Shown: piece after piece, positions 7,877 through 16,411 of the stretch | Layout of the letters: each line of letters opens with the position of its first letter | How positions within the stretch are numbered: position 1 is the stretch's first letter | NCBI GenBank assembly: GCA_002317595.1 | Contig: DCHL01000050.1 | Span: 1 to 39,003, forward strand | Source: Lachnospiraceae bacterium UBA1753 | GTDB taxonomy: Bacteria; Bacillota; Clostridia; Lachnospirales; Lachnospiraceae | Direction: 5' to 3' | Length of the DNA: 39,003 bases | Made by a program: the position numbers and the translations under genes | Notes under the pieces: model-generated | The model's input: the letters and a program-made list of their open reading frames with translations, nothing else | The model's database searches: none | What the model was told of the DNA's origin: nothing

Positions 7877-9373
7877 ATGAAAGCGGCTAAGAATTACAAG
7901 TTTTGGTTCTGTGCAGGTTCTCAGGATCTCTACGGAGATGCGGTTCTTGCAAATGTTGCAGCACACACAAAGGAGATGGTTGAAGGACTTAATAAGTCAG
8001 GTCTTCTTCCCTTCGAAGTAGTATGGAAGCCTACACTTCTTACTAACGAACTTATCAGAAAGACATTTAACGAGGCTAATATCGATGACGAGTGCGCAGG
8101 TGTTATTGTATGGTGTCATACATTCAGTCCTGCCAAGAGCTGGATTATCGGTCTCAAGGAGCTGAGAAAGCCTCTTCTTCACTTCCTCACACAGTATAAC
8201 GAGGAAATTCCTTATGATGAAATTGATATGGATTTCATGAACGAGAATCAGGCAGCACATGGTGATCGTGAGTGGGGTCACATTGTTACACGTATGGGCA
8301 TCGAGAGAAAGCTCATCGCAGGTTACTGGACAGATGCCAACGTTCAGGCAAGAATCGGTTCTTGGCAGAGAACAGCTGTTGGTGTTGTTGAGTCAAGCCA
8401 CATCCGCGTAATGAGAATTGCTGACAACATGAGAAATGTTGCAGTAACTGAGGGTGACAAGGTTGAGGCACAGATTAAGTTTGGATGGGAAGTTGATGCT
8501 TACCCTGTAAACGAGATCGCAGAGGCTGTTGGAGCAGTTTCAGAGTCAGATACCAATGCGCTGGTTGACGAGTACTATGACAAGTATCAGATTCTCCTTG
8601 AGGGCAGAGATGCCAAGGAGTTCAGAGATAAGGTTGCAGTTCAGGCACAGATTGAGATCGGTTTTGAGAGATTCCTTGAGGAGAAGAACTATCAGGCAAT
8701 CGTTACTCACTTCGGAGATCTCGGTGCACTTAAGCAGCTTCCCGGTCTTGCAATCCAGAGACTGATGGAGAAGGGCTACGGCTTCGGTGCAGAGGGTGAC
8801 TGGAAGGTTGCTGCAATGGTACGCCTTATGAAGGTTATGACTCAGGGTATGAAGGACGCTAAGGGTACTTCAATGCTTGAGGATTACACCTACAATCTTG
8901 TTCCTGGCAAGGAGGGTATCCTCCAGGCTCACATGCTTGAGATCTGTCCTTCAATCGCAGATGGCCCTATCAGCATCAAGGAGCAGCCCCTTTCAATGGG
9001 TGACAGAGAAGATCCTGCAAGACTTGTATTCACTTCTAAGGAAGGCTCAGGTATTGCATGTTCACTTATCGACCTTGGAACACGCTTCCGTCTCATCATC
9101 AATGCAGTTGACTGCATCAAGAACGAGAAGCCCATGCCTAAGCTTCCTGTAGCTACCAACTTCTGGGTACCCCAGCCTAACCTTTACACAGGTCTTGAGG
9201 CATGGATCCTTGCAGGCGGTGCTCACCATACAGCATTCTCTTATGATCTCACAGTTGAGCAGATGGTTGACTGGGCAGAGGCAATGGGAATTGAGGCTGT
9301 TGTAATCGATAAGAATACAGATATCAGAACCTTTAAGAACGAACTTCGCTGGAACGCAGCAGTTTACAGATAA
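7877..9373 (+). CDS. araA: L-arabinose isomerase
   Basis: Converts L-arabinose to L-ribulose. The protein has 498 residues, the usual family length, and starts with the family signature FWFCAGSQDLYG. Catalytic/metal residues matching E. coli Glu306, Glu333, His350 and His450 are present: Glu306 (GAEGDWK), Glu335 (EDYTYN), His352 (QAHMLEICPS) and His450 (GGAHHT). The ATG at 7877 is chosen because GGAGGT at 7861-7866 stands ten bases before it; upstream in-frame starts add residues not found in the family. It is the first gene of the operon araA-kinase-araD-transketolase. Codon choice resembles that of highly expressed neighbours, suggesting strong expression. Confidence 0.97.
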   Translation: MKAAKNYKFWFCAGSQDLYGDAVLANVAAHTKEMVEGLNKSGLLPFEVVWKPTLLTNELIRKTFNEANIDDECAGVIVWCHTFSPAKSWIIGLKELRKPLLHFLTQYNEEIPYDEIDMDFMNENQAAHGDREWGHIVTRMGIERKLIAGYWTDANVQARIGSWQRTAVGVVESSHIRVMRIADNMRNVAVTEGDKVEAQIKFGWEVDAYPVNEIAEAVGAVSESDTNALVDEYYDKYQILLEGRDAKEFRDKVAVQAQIEIGFERFLEEKNYQAIVTHFGDLGALKQLPGLAIQRLMEKGYGFGAEGDWKVAAMVRLMKVMTQGMKDAKGTSMLEDYTYNLVPGKEGILQAHMLEICPSIADGPISIKEQPLSMGDREDPARLVFTSKEGSGIACSLIDLGTRFRLIINAVDCIKNEKPMPKLPVATNFWVPQPNLYTGLEAWILAGGAHHTAFSYDLTVEQMVDWAEAMGIEAVVIDKNTDIRTFKNELRWNAAVYR

Positions 9374-9395
9374 TACACAGAGAGGAATTACGACA

Positions 9396-10991
9396 ATGAG
9401 TAATGCAAAGGCTACAATCGCTGCTGGAAAGGCAATTCTTGGTATCGAGCTTGGCTCAACCAGAATTAAGGCTGTCCTTATTGGCGAGGATAATGCACCT
9501 ATAGCACAGGGATCTCATGAGTGGGAGAACCGTCTTGAGAATGGCGTATGGACATACAGTCTTGATGACATCTGGACAGGACTTCAGGATTCATATGCTG
9601 ACCTGGTAAAAAATGTAAAGGCAGAGTACGATGAGGAGCTTACTGAGTTCGCTGCTATCGGTTTCTCAGCTATGATGCATGGATACATGGCATTCAACGC
9701 TGATGGCGACCTTCTTGTTCCTTTCCGTACATGGAGAAACACAATCACAGGACCTGCGTCAGAGACTCTGACAAAGCTCTTTAATTATCATATTCCTCAG
9801 AGATGGTCAATTGCCCATCTCTATCAGGCAATCCTTAATGGCGAGGATCATGTAAAGGATGTCGTTCACTTCACAACACTTGCTGGCTATGTTCATTGGA
9901 AGATGACAGGCAAGAAGGTGCTTGGTGTAGGTGAGGCTTCCGGAATGTTCCCGATCGACCTTGCTTCAAAACAGTTCAACACAAAAATGATCGAGCAGTT
10001 TGATCATGTTGTCGCTGACAAAAATTACCCCTGGAAGCTGGCCGAGATTCTCCCTGCAGTTGTGTGTGCAGGTGAGGACGCAGGTGTCCTGACTGAGGAA
10101 GGAGCTAAGCTTCTTGATCCTACAGGAAAGCTTAAGGCAGGTATTCCTCTTTGCCCTCCCGAGGGTGATGCAGGAACAGGTATGGTAGCTACCAACAGTG
10201 TTGAGGTCAGAACAGGTAATGTATCTGCAGGTACTTCAACATTCGGTATGATTGTTCTTGAGAAGGACCTTGATAAGGTTCATGACGAGATTGATCTTGT
10301 TACTACACCCGCTGGTGATCTTGTGGCAATGGCTCACTGCAACAACTGTACCTCAGATATCAATGGATGGGTTGGTCTCTTCAAGGAGTTCCTTGAGGCA
10401 TACGGCGCAGACGTTGATATGGGCAAGATCTTCGGAACCCTTTTCAACAAGGCTCTGGAGGCTGACAAGGATTGTGGCGGACTGCTCTCTTACAACTACT
10501 TCTCAGGAGAGCACATCACAGGCTTTGATGAGGGACGTCCTCTGTTTGTGAGAATGCCCGACAGCAAGTTCTCGCTTGCTAACTTTATGAGAGTAAATCT
10601 TTTCACATCACTCTCAGTTCTTAAGACTGGTCTTGATATCCTTATCAACGAGGAGAACGTTAAGATTGACCGTATCTACGGACATGGCGGACTCTTCAAG
10701 ACAAAGGGTGTTGGACAGGGAATCCTGGCAGCTGCAATCAACGCACCTGTTTCTGTAATGGAGACAGCTGGCGAGGGTGGCGCTTGGGGAATCGCACTTC
10801 TTGCATCTTACATGGTTAACAAGAAGGCTGGCGAGACTCTTGAGAGCTTCCTTGTAGACCAGGTATTCCACGGTGATCTTGGAACAGAGATGAAGCCTGA
10901 TGCAGCAATGGTTGAGAGCTTTAACACATATATCGAGAGATATACAAAGGGCTTTGCAATCGAGCATGCAGCAGTTGACTCACTTAAGTAG
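9396..10991 (+). CDS. FGGY-family carbohydrate kinase, probable L-ribulokinase
   Basis: FGGY sugar kinase of 531 residues sitting exactly between araA and araD, so very probably the L-ribulokinase that makes L-ribulose 5-phosphate. It is not of the E. coli/Bacillus AraB type but resembles the alternative kinase of Bacteroides-type araBAD clusters. The N-terminal phosphate-binding loop reads GIELGSTRIK (16-25), with Glu18 where most FGGY kinases have Asp. The catalytic base should be Asp258 in the motif EGDAGTGM. The C-terminal nucleotide-binding part contains GHGGLFKTKGVGQ and ETAGEGGAWGIALLAS. A GAGAGGAAT ribosome binding site precedes the ATG, 22 bases after araA. The substrate is assigned from context; a xylulokinase-like role cannot be excluded from sequence alone. 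Confidence 0.87.
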   Translation: MSNAKATIAAGKAILGIELGSTRIKAVLIGEDNAPIAQGSHEWENRLENGVWTYSLDDIWTGLQDSYADLVKNVKAEYDEELTEFAAIGFSAMMHGYMAFNADGDLLVPFRTWRNTITGPASETLTKLFNYHIPQRWSIAHLYQAILNGEDHVKDVVHFTTLAGYVHWKMTGKKVLGVGEASGMFPIDLASKQFNTKMIEQFDHVVADKNYPWKLAEILPAVVCAGEDAGVLTEEGAKLLDPTGKLKAGIPLCPPEGDAGTGMVATNSVEVRTGNVSAGTSTFGMIVLEKDLDKVHDEIDLVTTPAGDLVAMAHCNNCTSDINGWVGLFKEFLEAYGADVDMGKIFGTLFNKALEADKDCGGLLSYNYFSGEHITGFDEGRPLFVRMPDSKFSLANFMRVNLFTSLSVLKTGLDILINEENVKIDRIYGHGGLFKTKGVGQGILAAAINAPVSVMETAGEGGAWGIALLASYMVNKKAGETLESFLVDQVFHGDLGTEMKPDAAMVESFNTYIERYTKGFAIEHAAVDSLK

Positions 10992-11013
10992 AACAAAAAT
11001 GTAATAATCCGAT

Positions 11014-11043
11014 GATACCTGTCATCCGCGTCTGGCAGGTATC
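11014..11043 (+). other. intercistronic hairpin between the kinase gene and araD
   Basis: GATACCTGTCA at 11014-11024 pairs with TGGCAGGTATC at 11033-11043 (11 pairs, one G-T) around an 8-base loop. No T-tract follows, so this is not a classical terminator. It could stabilise or set a processing point in the ara mRNA, or act as a weak attenuator. Confidence 0.7.
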
Positions 11044-11077
11044 AAATTAATAATCAACGCGGAGAAATGAGGCAGAA

Positions 11078-11770
11078 ATGTTAGAAGAACTTAAACAGCG
11101 AGTTTATGAAGCGAACATGCTCCTTCCTAAGTACAACCTTGTTACTTTTACATGGGGTAATGTTAGTGAGATCGATAGAGAGACTGGCTATTTTGCAATC
11201 AAGCCCAGTGGAGTTGATTACGATAAGCTTACTCCCGAAGATATGGTAATCGTTGACCTTGAGGGAAATAAGATTGAGGGTAAGTACAATCCTTCATCTG
11301 ATACACCTACACATGTAGAGCTGTACAAGGCTTTCAAGAACATCGGTGGTATCGTTCATACACATTCAAGCTGGGCAACAAGCTGGGCTCAGGCTGGAAG
11401 AAGCATTCCCTGCTACGGAACAACACATGCAGATTACATCTATGGTGAGGTTCCCTGCGTAAGATGCCTTTCAAAGGAAGAGATTGAGGGTGCGTACGAG
11501 AAGAACACAGGTCTTCTCATTGTTGACTACTTCAAGGATAAGGACTATGAGGCAGTTCCTGCAGTTCTCTGCAAGAATCACGGTCCTTTCACATGGGGCA
11601 AGGACGGACACGAGGCTGTTCACAATGCCGTTGTACTTGAGGAAGTAGCTAAGATGGCATGCAGGGCAGAGATGATTAAGCCTGACGTACAGCCTGCACC
11701 TCAGGAGCTTCAGGATAAGCATTACTATCGTAAGCATGGTGCAAATGCATACTATGGACAGGGCAAATAA
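11078..11770 (+). CDS. araD: L-ribulose-5-phosphate 4-epimerase
   Basis: Class II aldolase-fold epimerase of 230 residues producing D-xylulose 5-phosphate. The zinc ligands correspond to E. coli His95, His97 and His171: His94 and His96 in IVHTHSSWA, and His168 in CKNHGPFTWG. The metal-site Asp (E. coli Asp76) is Asp75 in PSSDTPTH. Length and motifs are standard. It follows the kinase gene after an 86-base gap holding a hairpin and precedes the transketolase genes by 24 bases. Because araD and ulaF are close paralogues with the same reaction, this enzyme could also serve the ula locus further along, which has no ulaF of its own. Confidence 0.96.
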   Translation: MLEELKQRVYEANMLLPKYNLVTFTWGNVSEIDRETGYFAIKPSGVDYDKLTPEDMVIVDLEGNKIEGKYNPSSDTPTHVELYKAFKNIGGIVHTHSSWATSWAQAGRSIPCYGTTHADYIYGEVPCVRCLSKEEIEGAYEKNTGLLIVDYFKDKDYEAVPAVLCKNHGPFTWGKDGHEAVHNAVVLEEVAKMACRAEMIKPDVQPAPQELQDKHYYRKHGANAYYGQGK

Positions 11771-11794
11771 AAAATAGAAAGGAATTATACTACT

Positions 11795-12631
11795 ATGAAC
11801 AAACTGGAACTTCAGAAGATGGCTAACCAGGTTCGTAAGGGTATCGTTGCAGCAGTACACGGTGCAAAGGCTGGACATCCAGGCGGATCACTTTCTGCAG
11901 CAGATATGTTTACATACCTGTACTTTGAGGAGATGAACATTGATCCTAAGAACCCTAAGGATCCTAACCGCGACCGCTTTGTACTTTCTAAGGGACATAC
12001 AGCTCCTGGTCTGTACTCAGCACTTGCTAACCGTGGATACTTCCCCGTTGAGGATCTCCCCACACTTCGTCACCTTGGATCTTACCTTCAGGGACATCCC
12101 TGTATGCAGGAGACTCCTGGTGTTGATATGTCATCTGGTTCACTTGGACAGGGTATCTCAGCTGCAGTAGGTATGGCTCTTGCAGCTAAGATGGATGAGA
12201 AGGATTACAGAGTATATACACTTCTCGGCGATGGCGAGATTCAGGAAGGTCAGGTTTGGGAGGCTGCTATGTTTGCAGGCGCAAGAAACCTTGACAACCT
12301 CGTAGTTATTGTTGACAACAACGGACTTCAGATTGATGGAAAGATTGAGGATGTATGTTCTCCTTATCCTATCGACAAGAAGTTTGAGGCTTTCAATTTC
12401 CATGTAGTATGCATCAACGGAAACGACTTTGATGAGATCGCTGCTGGTCTTAAGGAAGCAAGAGAGACAAAGGGCGCTCCTACAGCTATCATCATGAAGA
12501 CTACAAAGGGTAAGGGCGTTTCCTTCATGGAGAACAATGTAGGCTGGCACGGCAAGGCTCCTAACGATGAGGAGTATGCAATTGCAGTTGCAGACCTTGA
12601 GAAGATCGATAAAGAACTGGAGGGCAAGTAA
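11795..12631 (+). CDS. transketolase, N-terminal (thiamine diphosphate) subunit
   Basis: N-terminal half of a split transketolase, 278 residues. The start KAGHPGGSLSAADM carries the conserved substrate/cofactor His. Further motifs are RDRFVLSKGHTAPGLYSAL, GSLGQGISAAVGMALA, and the thiamine diphosphate/metal motif from LLGDGEIQEGQ through VVIVDNNGLQIDG. The pyrimidine and C-terminal domains are on the next gene, an arrangement common in clostridia and archaea. An AGAAAGGAATTA ribosome binding site precedes the ATG. Its position behind araD suggests it takes the xylulose 5-phosphate from arabinose into the non-oxidative pentose phosphate pathway. Confidence 0.95.
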   Translation: MNKLELQKMANQVRKGIVAAVHGAKAGHPGGSLSAADMFTYLYFEEMNIDPKNPKDPNRDRFVLSKGHTAPGLYSALANRGYFPVEDLPTLRHLGSYLQGHPCMQETPGVDMSSGSLGQGISAAVGMALAAKMDEKDYRVYTLLGDGEIQEGQVWEAAMFAGARNLDNLVVIVDNNGLQIDGKIEDVCSPYPIDKKFEAFNFHVVCINGNDFDEIAAGLKEARETKGAPTAIIMKTTKGKGVSFMENNVGWHGKAPNDEEYAIAVADLEKIDKELEGK

Positions 12632-12632
12632 G

Positions 12633-13571
12633 ATGGCAGATGTAAAGAAGATCGCAACCAGAGAGAGTTATGGTAATGCCCTTGTTGAGTGTGGAAAGGA
12701 ATTTCCCAATCTCGTAGTTCTTGATGCTGACCTTGCAGGCGCAACAAAGACTGGCGTATTTTTAAAGGCATTCCCTGAGCGTCACATTGACTGTGGTATC
12801 GCTGAGTGTAACATGACAGGAATCGCAGCAGGACTTGCTACTTGTGGAAAGATTCCTTTCATTTCCTCATTCGCTATGTTCGCAGCAGGACGTAACTTTG
12901 AGCAGGTAAGAAACTCAATCGGATATCCCCACCTCAATGTTAAGATTGGTGCTACACATGCTGGTATCACTGTTGGTGAGGATGGAGCTACACATCAGTG
13001 TAACGAGGATGTTGCTCTCATGAGAACAATTCCTGGAATGACAGTTATCGTTCCTGCTGACGATATCGAGGCAAAGGCTGCAGTTAGAGCAGCTATCGAG
13101 ATGGACGGACCTGTTTACCTCAGATTTGGACGTGCAGCAGTTCCTGTAATCAACGATACTCCTGATTACAAGTTTGAGATTGGTAAGGGAACAGTTGTTA
13201 AGGATGGTACAGACCTTACAATCATCGCAAATGGTATCTGTGTAGATTCTGCAATTGGAGCAGCTGAGCTTCTTGCAAAGGACGGAATCAATGCAAGAGT
13301 CGTTAACATGGCAACAGTTAAGCCTCTTGATGAGGAGCTTGTTATTAAGTGTGCTGAGGAGACTGGCAAGATTGTTACTGTTGAAGAGCATTCTGTTATC
13401 GGTGGTCTCGGTTCTGCAGTTGCTGAGTGTGTTGCTGAGAACAAGCCTGTTAAGGTTCAGAAGATTGGTGTTTATGACCGTTTCGGTGAGTCTGGTTCGG
13501 CTGCAGCTCTTGTTAAGGCATTTAAGCTTGATGCAGAGGGCGTATACGAGCAGATTAAGGCTAAAATGTAA
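12633..13571 (+). CDS. transketolase, C-terminal (pyrimidine-binding) subunit
   Basis: Second half of the split transketolase, 312 residues. It has the pyrimidine-binding domain (RESYGNALVECGKEFPN, DCGIAECNMTGIAAGLA with the catalytic Glu, FISSFAMFAAGRNFEQ, THAGITVGEDGATHQ) and the C-terminal transketolase domain (VEEHSVIGGLGSAVAE, GVYDRFGESG). The ATG at 12633 overlaps the region of the upstream stop (12629-12631) by only one intervening base, and the ribosome binding site GGAGGG lies inside the end of the first subunit gene. That arrangement implies coupled translation and a 1:1 complex. A terminator follows at 13608. Confidence 0.95.
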   Translation: MADVKKIATRESYGNALVECGKEFPNLVVLDADLAGATKTGVFLKAFPERHIDCGIAECNMTGIAAGLATCGKIPFISSFAMFAAGRNFEQVRNSIGYPHLNVKIGATHAGITVGEDGATHQCNEDVALMRTIPGMTVIVPADDIEAKAAVRAAIEMDGPVYLRFGRAAVPVINDTPDYKFEIGKGTVVKDGTDLTIIANGICVDSAIGAAELLAKDGINARVVNMATVKPLDEELVIKCAEETGKIVTVEEHSVIGGLGSAVAECVAENKPVKVQKIGVYDRFGESGSAAALVKAFKLDAEGVYEQIKAKM

Positions 13572-13607
13572 TTATTATCGGGCCTTATTAAATTATTAAA
13601 CAAGGGG

Positions 13608-13641
13608 GCTGTCACATCTGGTAACGGGTGTGACAGCTTTT
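13608..13641 (+). terminator. terminator of the ara-transketolase operon
   Basis: GCTGTCACATC (13608-13618) pairs with GGTGTGACAGC (13627-13637), including one T-G pair, with an 8-base loop and a TTTT tail. It lies between the transketolase gene and a GTG-started membrane protein gene only 18 bases later. Confidence 0.88.
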
Positions 13642-13659
13642 AATTACAGGAAGAATTAA

Positions 13660-14859
13660 GTGGAAATACCTATTTTTTCAAAACTTAATAATAGAGAACC
13701 AAAGGAAAAGGATAACTTCAGAGAGAAAATCCTTAGACACAGACTTGTTCTGTTCTACAGGGCAGTTATCGTTATAGCCATAATTCTCTGCGTGATTTTT
13801 GCAGTGTATATCACAAATAAGACGAAGATATATACAGGCTATGACGTGTTATCGGATGAAGACAGGACGGATGCAGATGATGCGGTGTACCTTGCGTATA
13901 ACAATGGCTGCGCGCTGAAGTACAGCCAGGATGGAGCGGAGGCTTTCGACGGCAGCAACAATCCGATTTGGAATATAACTTTTGAGATGCAGAAGCCTCA
14001 GGTTGCGACCTGTGGACCGTTTGCGGCTCTCGGCGACTTTAAGGGAACCAAGATATTTGTTGTTAGTGCTTCCGGAGAGTCAGGGGAGATTGAGACAAAG
14101 CTTCCACTGTCATCATTCTGCGTGTCTGCGCAGGGTGTTGTGGCAGTAGTGCTCGAGGACGACAATGAGACCAAAATCAATCTCTACAGCTATAAGGGTG
14201 AGCTGCTTGCCGAGATGAAGTGTACCATGACAAAGAGTGGATATCCTGTGGATGTCTCTCTTTCTGATGACGGCATGAAGCTTGCGGTTGCGTATATGAG
14301 AATTGAGGATGGCAAGCTGAAATCATCTGTGGCCTTCTACAATTTTGATGAGGTGGGACAGAATGAGATTGATAACTATGTGAGCGGTTATGACTATGTT
14401 GACACAGTCATTCCGAAGGTTAAGTTTATCAATTCTGACACTGCCTTTGCGATAGGAGATAACAGGCTGGTAATATATAAGGGATCCCAGAAACCGGTAA
14501 GTATTTTTGATACAATGCTTACTGATGAAGTGAGAAGTGTTTTCTACGGAAATAAGACTGTCGGACTTGTGTACCGCGATGCTACGGGTGGCGGTCAGTA
14601 TAGAATCGATGTATATGACGAGGAGGGCGGAGAGCCTAAGCTGTCACAGAATTTTGACATGGAATATACTGAGATAGTTCTCAAGGATAACCGTGTTCTG
14701 ATTTATAACGAGACAGGATGTGAGATGTATCTGCTTGATGGAACTAAAAAGTTCAGCACTACTTTTGAAGAGCCTATGACATTGGTATCGGTTGGGGATG
14801 CTCTCACCAAGATGACACTTGTGAACAGGGAGACTGTTCAACTCGTAAAGCTTAATTGA
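13660..14859 (+). CDS. DUF5711-like membrane-anchored beta-propeller protein
   Basis: Protein of 399 residues with a GTG start at 13660 preceded by ACAGGAAG. A charged N-terminus (residues 1-32) is followed by one membrane segment, about 33-54 (LFYRAVIVIAIILCVIFAVYI). The rest is a beta-rich domain expected outside the membrane, with repeated short strands typical of propeller or PQQ-like folds. It resembles the DUF5711 family of Firmicutes, whose function is unknown. The next gene, cvpA, begins 11 bases after its stop, so the two are probably co-translated. No enzymatic motif is visible. Confidence 0.75.
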   Translation: MEIPIFSKLNNREPKEKDNFREKILRHRLVLFYRAVIVIAIILCVIFAVYITNKTKIYTGYDVLSDEDRTDADDAVYLAYNNGCALKYSQDGAEAFDGSNNPIWNITFEMQKPQVATCGPFAALGDFKGTKIFVVSASGESGEIETKLPLSSFCVSAQGVVAVVLEDDNETKINLYSYKGELLAEMKCTMTKSGYPVDVSLSDDGMKLAVAYMRIEDGKLKSSVAFYNFDEVGQNEIDNYVSGYDYVDTVIPKVKFINSDTAFAIGDNRLVIYKGSQKPVSIFDTMLTDEVRSVFYGNKTVGLVYRDATGGGQYRIDVYDEEGGEPKLSQNFDMEYTEIVLKDNRVLIYNETGCEMYLLDGTKKFSTTFEEPMTLVSVGDALTKMTLVNRETVQLVKLN

Positions 14860-14870
14860 TGTGAACTGAT

Positions 14871-15560
14871 ATGAATATTTCTGATATAAACTGGCTGCTG
14901 GTGGCAGTGCTGGCGGTTCTGATATTTTTTACATACTCAGGATACCGTCGTGGTTTCGTGAAATTGCTGATTTCGCTGCTTTCAATGGTTCTGACATTTT
15001 ATCTGATCTGGGTCGTGACACCCTACATCAGTGATTATCTGATAAACGAGACTCGGCTGTATGAGACAGTAAAGGAAAAACTCGATACAACCTTTGAAGA
15101 GGAAAACGCAAAACGCGATAACACAATTTACGAGAATCAGGTTGAGACCATAAATTCCTACGAGGTGCCTGGGACAGTCAAGAATGTGCTTGAGAGCAAC
15201 AATACGAAGGATGTCTACAACAGTCTTGCTGTCGGGATATTTGAGGACTATGTAAGCTGCTTCCTGGCAAAGATAATAATAAAGATAATATCCTTCGTTG
15301 CAGCATATATTCTGGTGATGCTGCTCCTTAAAATGACATTCCTGTCAATGGAGATAATCGCCAAAATACCTGTCATCAGGGGAATAAACCGCATCGCGGG
15401 TATGTTCTTCGGATTTGGTGAAGGGATGTTCATAGTGTGGATGGGATATCTCGTGGGAGCAATTTTTTTCACGGAGAAGTTCAATTCAATGGTGGAAAGT
15501 AGTAGGATTCTGTCCTATTTATATGAGAAAAATATAATTCTTCAGCTGCTGCTGAAATGA
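14871..15560 (+). CDS. CvpA-family membrane protein
   Basis: Integral membrane protein of 229 residues. It begins with the CvpA-type segment DINWLLVAVLAVLIFFTYSGYRRG, then a second hydrophobic segment (about 30-52), a hydrophilic loop (about 55-120) and two more hydrophobic stretches (about 125-150 and 175-200, the latter containing GFGEGMFIVWMGYLVGAIFF). CvpA was first described for colicin V production in E. coli; in Firmicutes its role is unclear. It is sandwiched between the DUF5711-like gene and rpe. No strong ribosome binding site is visible at the ATG, which fits coupling to the upstream gene. Confidence 0.82.
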   Translation: MNISDINWLLVAVLAVLIFFTYSGYRRGFVKLLISLLSMVLTFYLIWVVTPYISDYLINETRLYETVKEKLDTTFEEENAKRDNTIYENQVETINSYEVPGTVKNVLESNNTKDVYNSLAVGIFEDYVSCFLAKIIIKIISFVAAYILVMLLLKMTFLSMEIIAKIPVIRGINRIAGMFFGFGEGMFIVWMGYLVGAIFFTEKFNSMVESSRILSYLYEKNIILQLLLK

Positions 15561-15584
15561 TTAGAATGAAAGGAACAAGGTAAT

Positions 15585-16244
15585 ATGAAAACAGTAATAT
15601 GTCCATCGATGCTGTCGGCAGATTTCAATATTTTAGGCGAGCAGCTTAAAGAGATTGATGCAACGAAGGCTGAGTACCTCCATATTGATGTAATGGATGG
15701 AACTTTTGTGCCTTCCATATCCTTTGGAATGCCGGTGATTAAGTCTATAAGAGCGACAACTGATATTTTCTTTGATGTGCATTTCATGATTGTGAATCCT
15801 GAAAAGTATGTTGACGAGACTGCAAAAATCGGAGCGGATGGGATTACCTTCCACTATGAGGCGGCAGGGGAGAAGACGGAGGCAGTAATTGAGCAGATCA
15901 GGAAGGCTGGATGTAAGGTTGGACTCTCAATCAAGCCTGCGACACCAGTATCGGCTATTGAGAAATTCCTTGATAAAATAGACATGCTGCTGATAATGAC
16001 TGTTGAGCCGGGATTTGGAGGCCAGCCATTTATTCCAGAGTCGTATGATAAGATCAGGGAGGCAAGAAAACTGATTGAGGATAAGGGCCTTTCTGTTGAT
16101 ATCCAGGTTGATGGAGGAATCTACAAGGAGAATATAGCCTCTGTTAAGGAAGCGGGTGCTAATATTTTTGTTGCGGGAAGCGCCGTATTCAAGGGAAGTA
16201 TCACTGAGAATGTGGAAGCTCTGGCAAAGGAACTTGGAATGTAA
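15585..16244 (+). CDS. rpe: ribulose-phosphate 3-epimerase
   Basis: TIM-barrel epimerase of 219 residues interconverting D-ribulose 5-phosphate and D-xylulose 5-phosphate. Motifs in order: CPSMLSADF, the metal/catalytic segment YLHIDVMDGTFVPSISFG, DVHFMIVNPEKYV, ITFHYEA, the phosphate-region MTVEPGFGGQPFIP, and IQVDGGI with the second catalytic Asp. Length is standard. GAATGAAAGGAACAAGG provides the ribosome binding site. It completes the pentose phosphate branch begun by araD and transketolase, although it is in a separate transcription unit with membrane proteins. Confidence 0.97.
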   Translation: MKTVICPSMLSADFNILGEQLKEIDATKAEYLHIDVMDGTFVPSISFGMPVIKSIRATTDIFFDVHFMIVNPEKYVDETAKIGADGITFHYEAAGEKTEAVIEQIRKAGCKVGLSIKPATPVSAIEKFLDKIDMLLIMTVEPGFGGQPFIPESYDKIREARKLIEDKGLSVDIQVDGGIYKENIASVKEAGANIFVAGSAVFKGSITENVEALAKELGM

Positions 16245-16293
16245 GCTGTCTAAGTAACCTGGACTAAAACTGAAATATAACCATAAAGTAAAG

Positions 16294-16335
16294 CAAATAA
16301 AGCTGCGGGGTGTCGCATACCCGCAGCTTTATTTG
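16294..16335. terminator. bidirectional terminator between rpe and ptsI
   Basis: A perfect 16-bp inverted repeat (16294-16309 and 16320-16335) with a 10-base loop. The arms carry a GC-rich core (GCTGCGGG) and AT-rich ends (CAAATAAA), so both strands give a stem followed by a T-rich tail. It lies between convergent rpe (+) and ptsI (-) and should serve both. Confidence 0.9.
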
Positions 16336-16337
16336 TG

Positions 16338-16360
16338 TGGCGGTGGAGGGCCCACCGCCA
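16338..16360. repeat. perfect GC-rich inverted repeat
   Basis: TGGCGGTGG (16338-16346) and CCACCGCCA (16352-16360) are perfectly complementary around a 5-base loop, immediately beside the terminator and before the ptsI stop. There is no T-tract on either side, so it is not itself a standard terminator. Confidence 0.75.
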
Positions 16361-16411
16361 TATAAAAAGGAAAGCTAATTATAATGAATCGCCAAAATAT
16401 AATAGTGTGAA

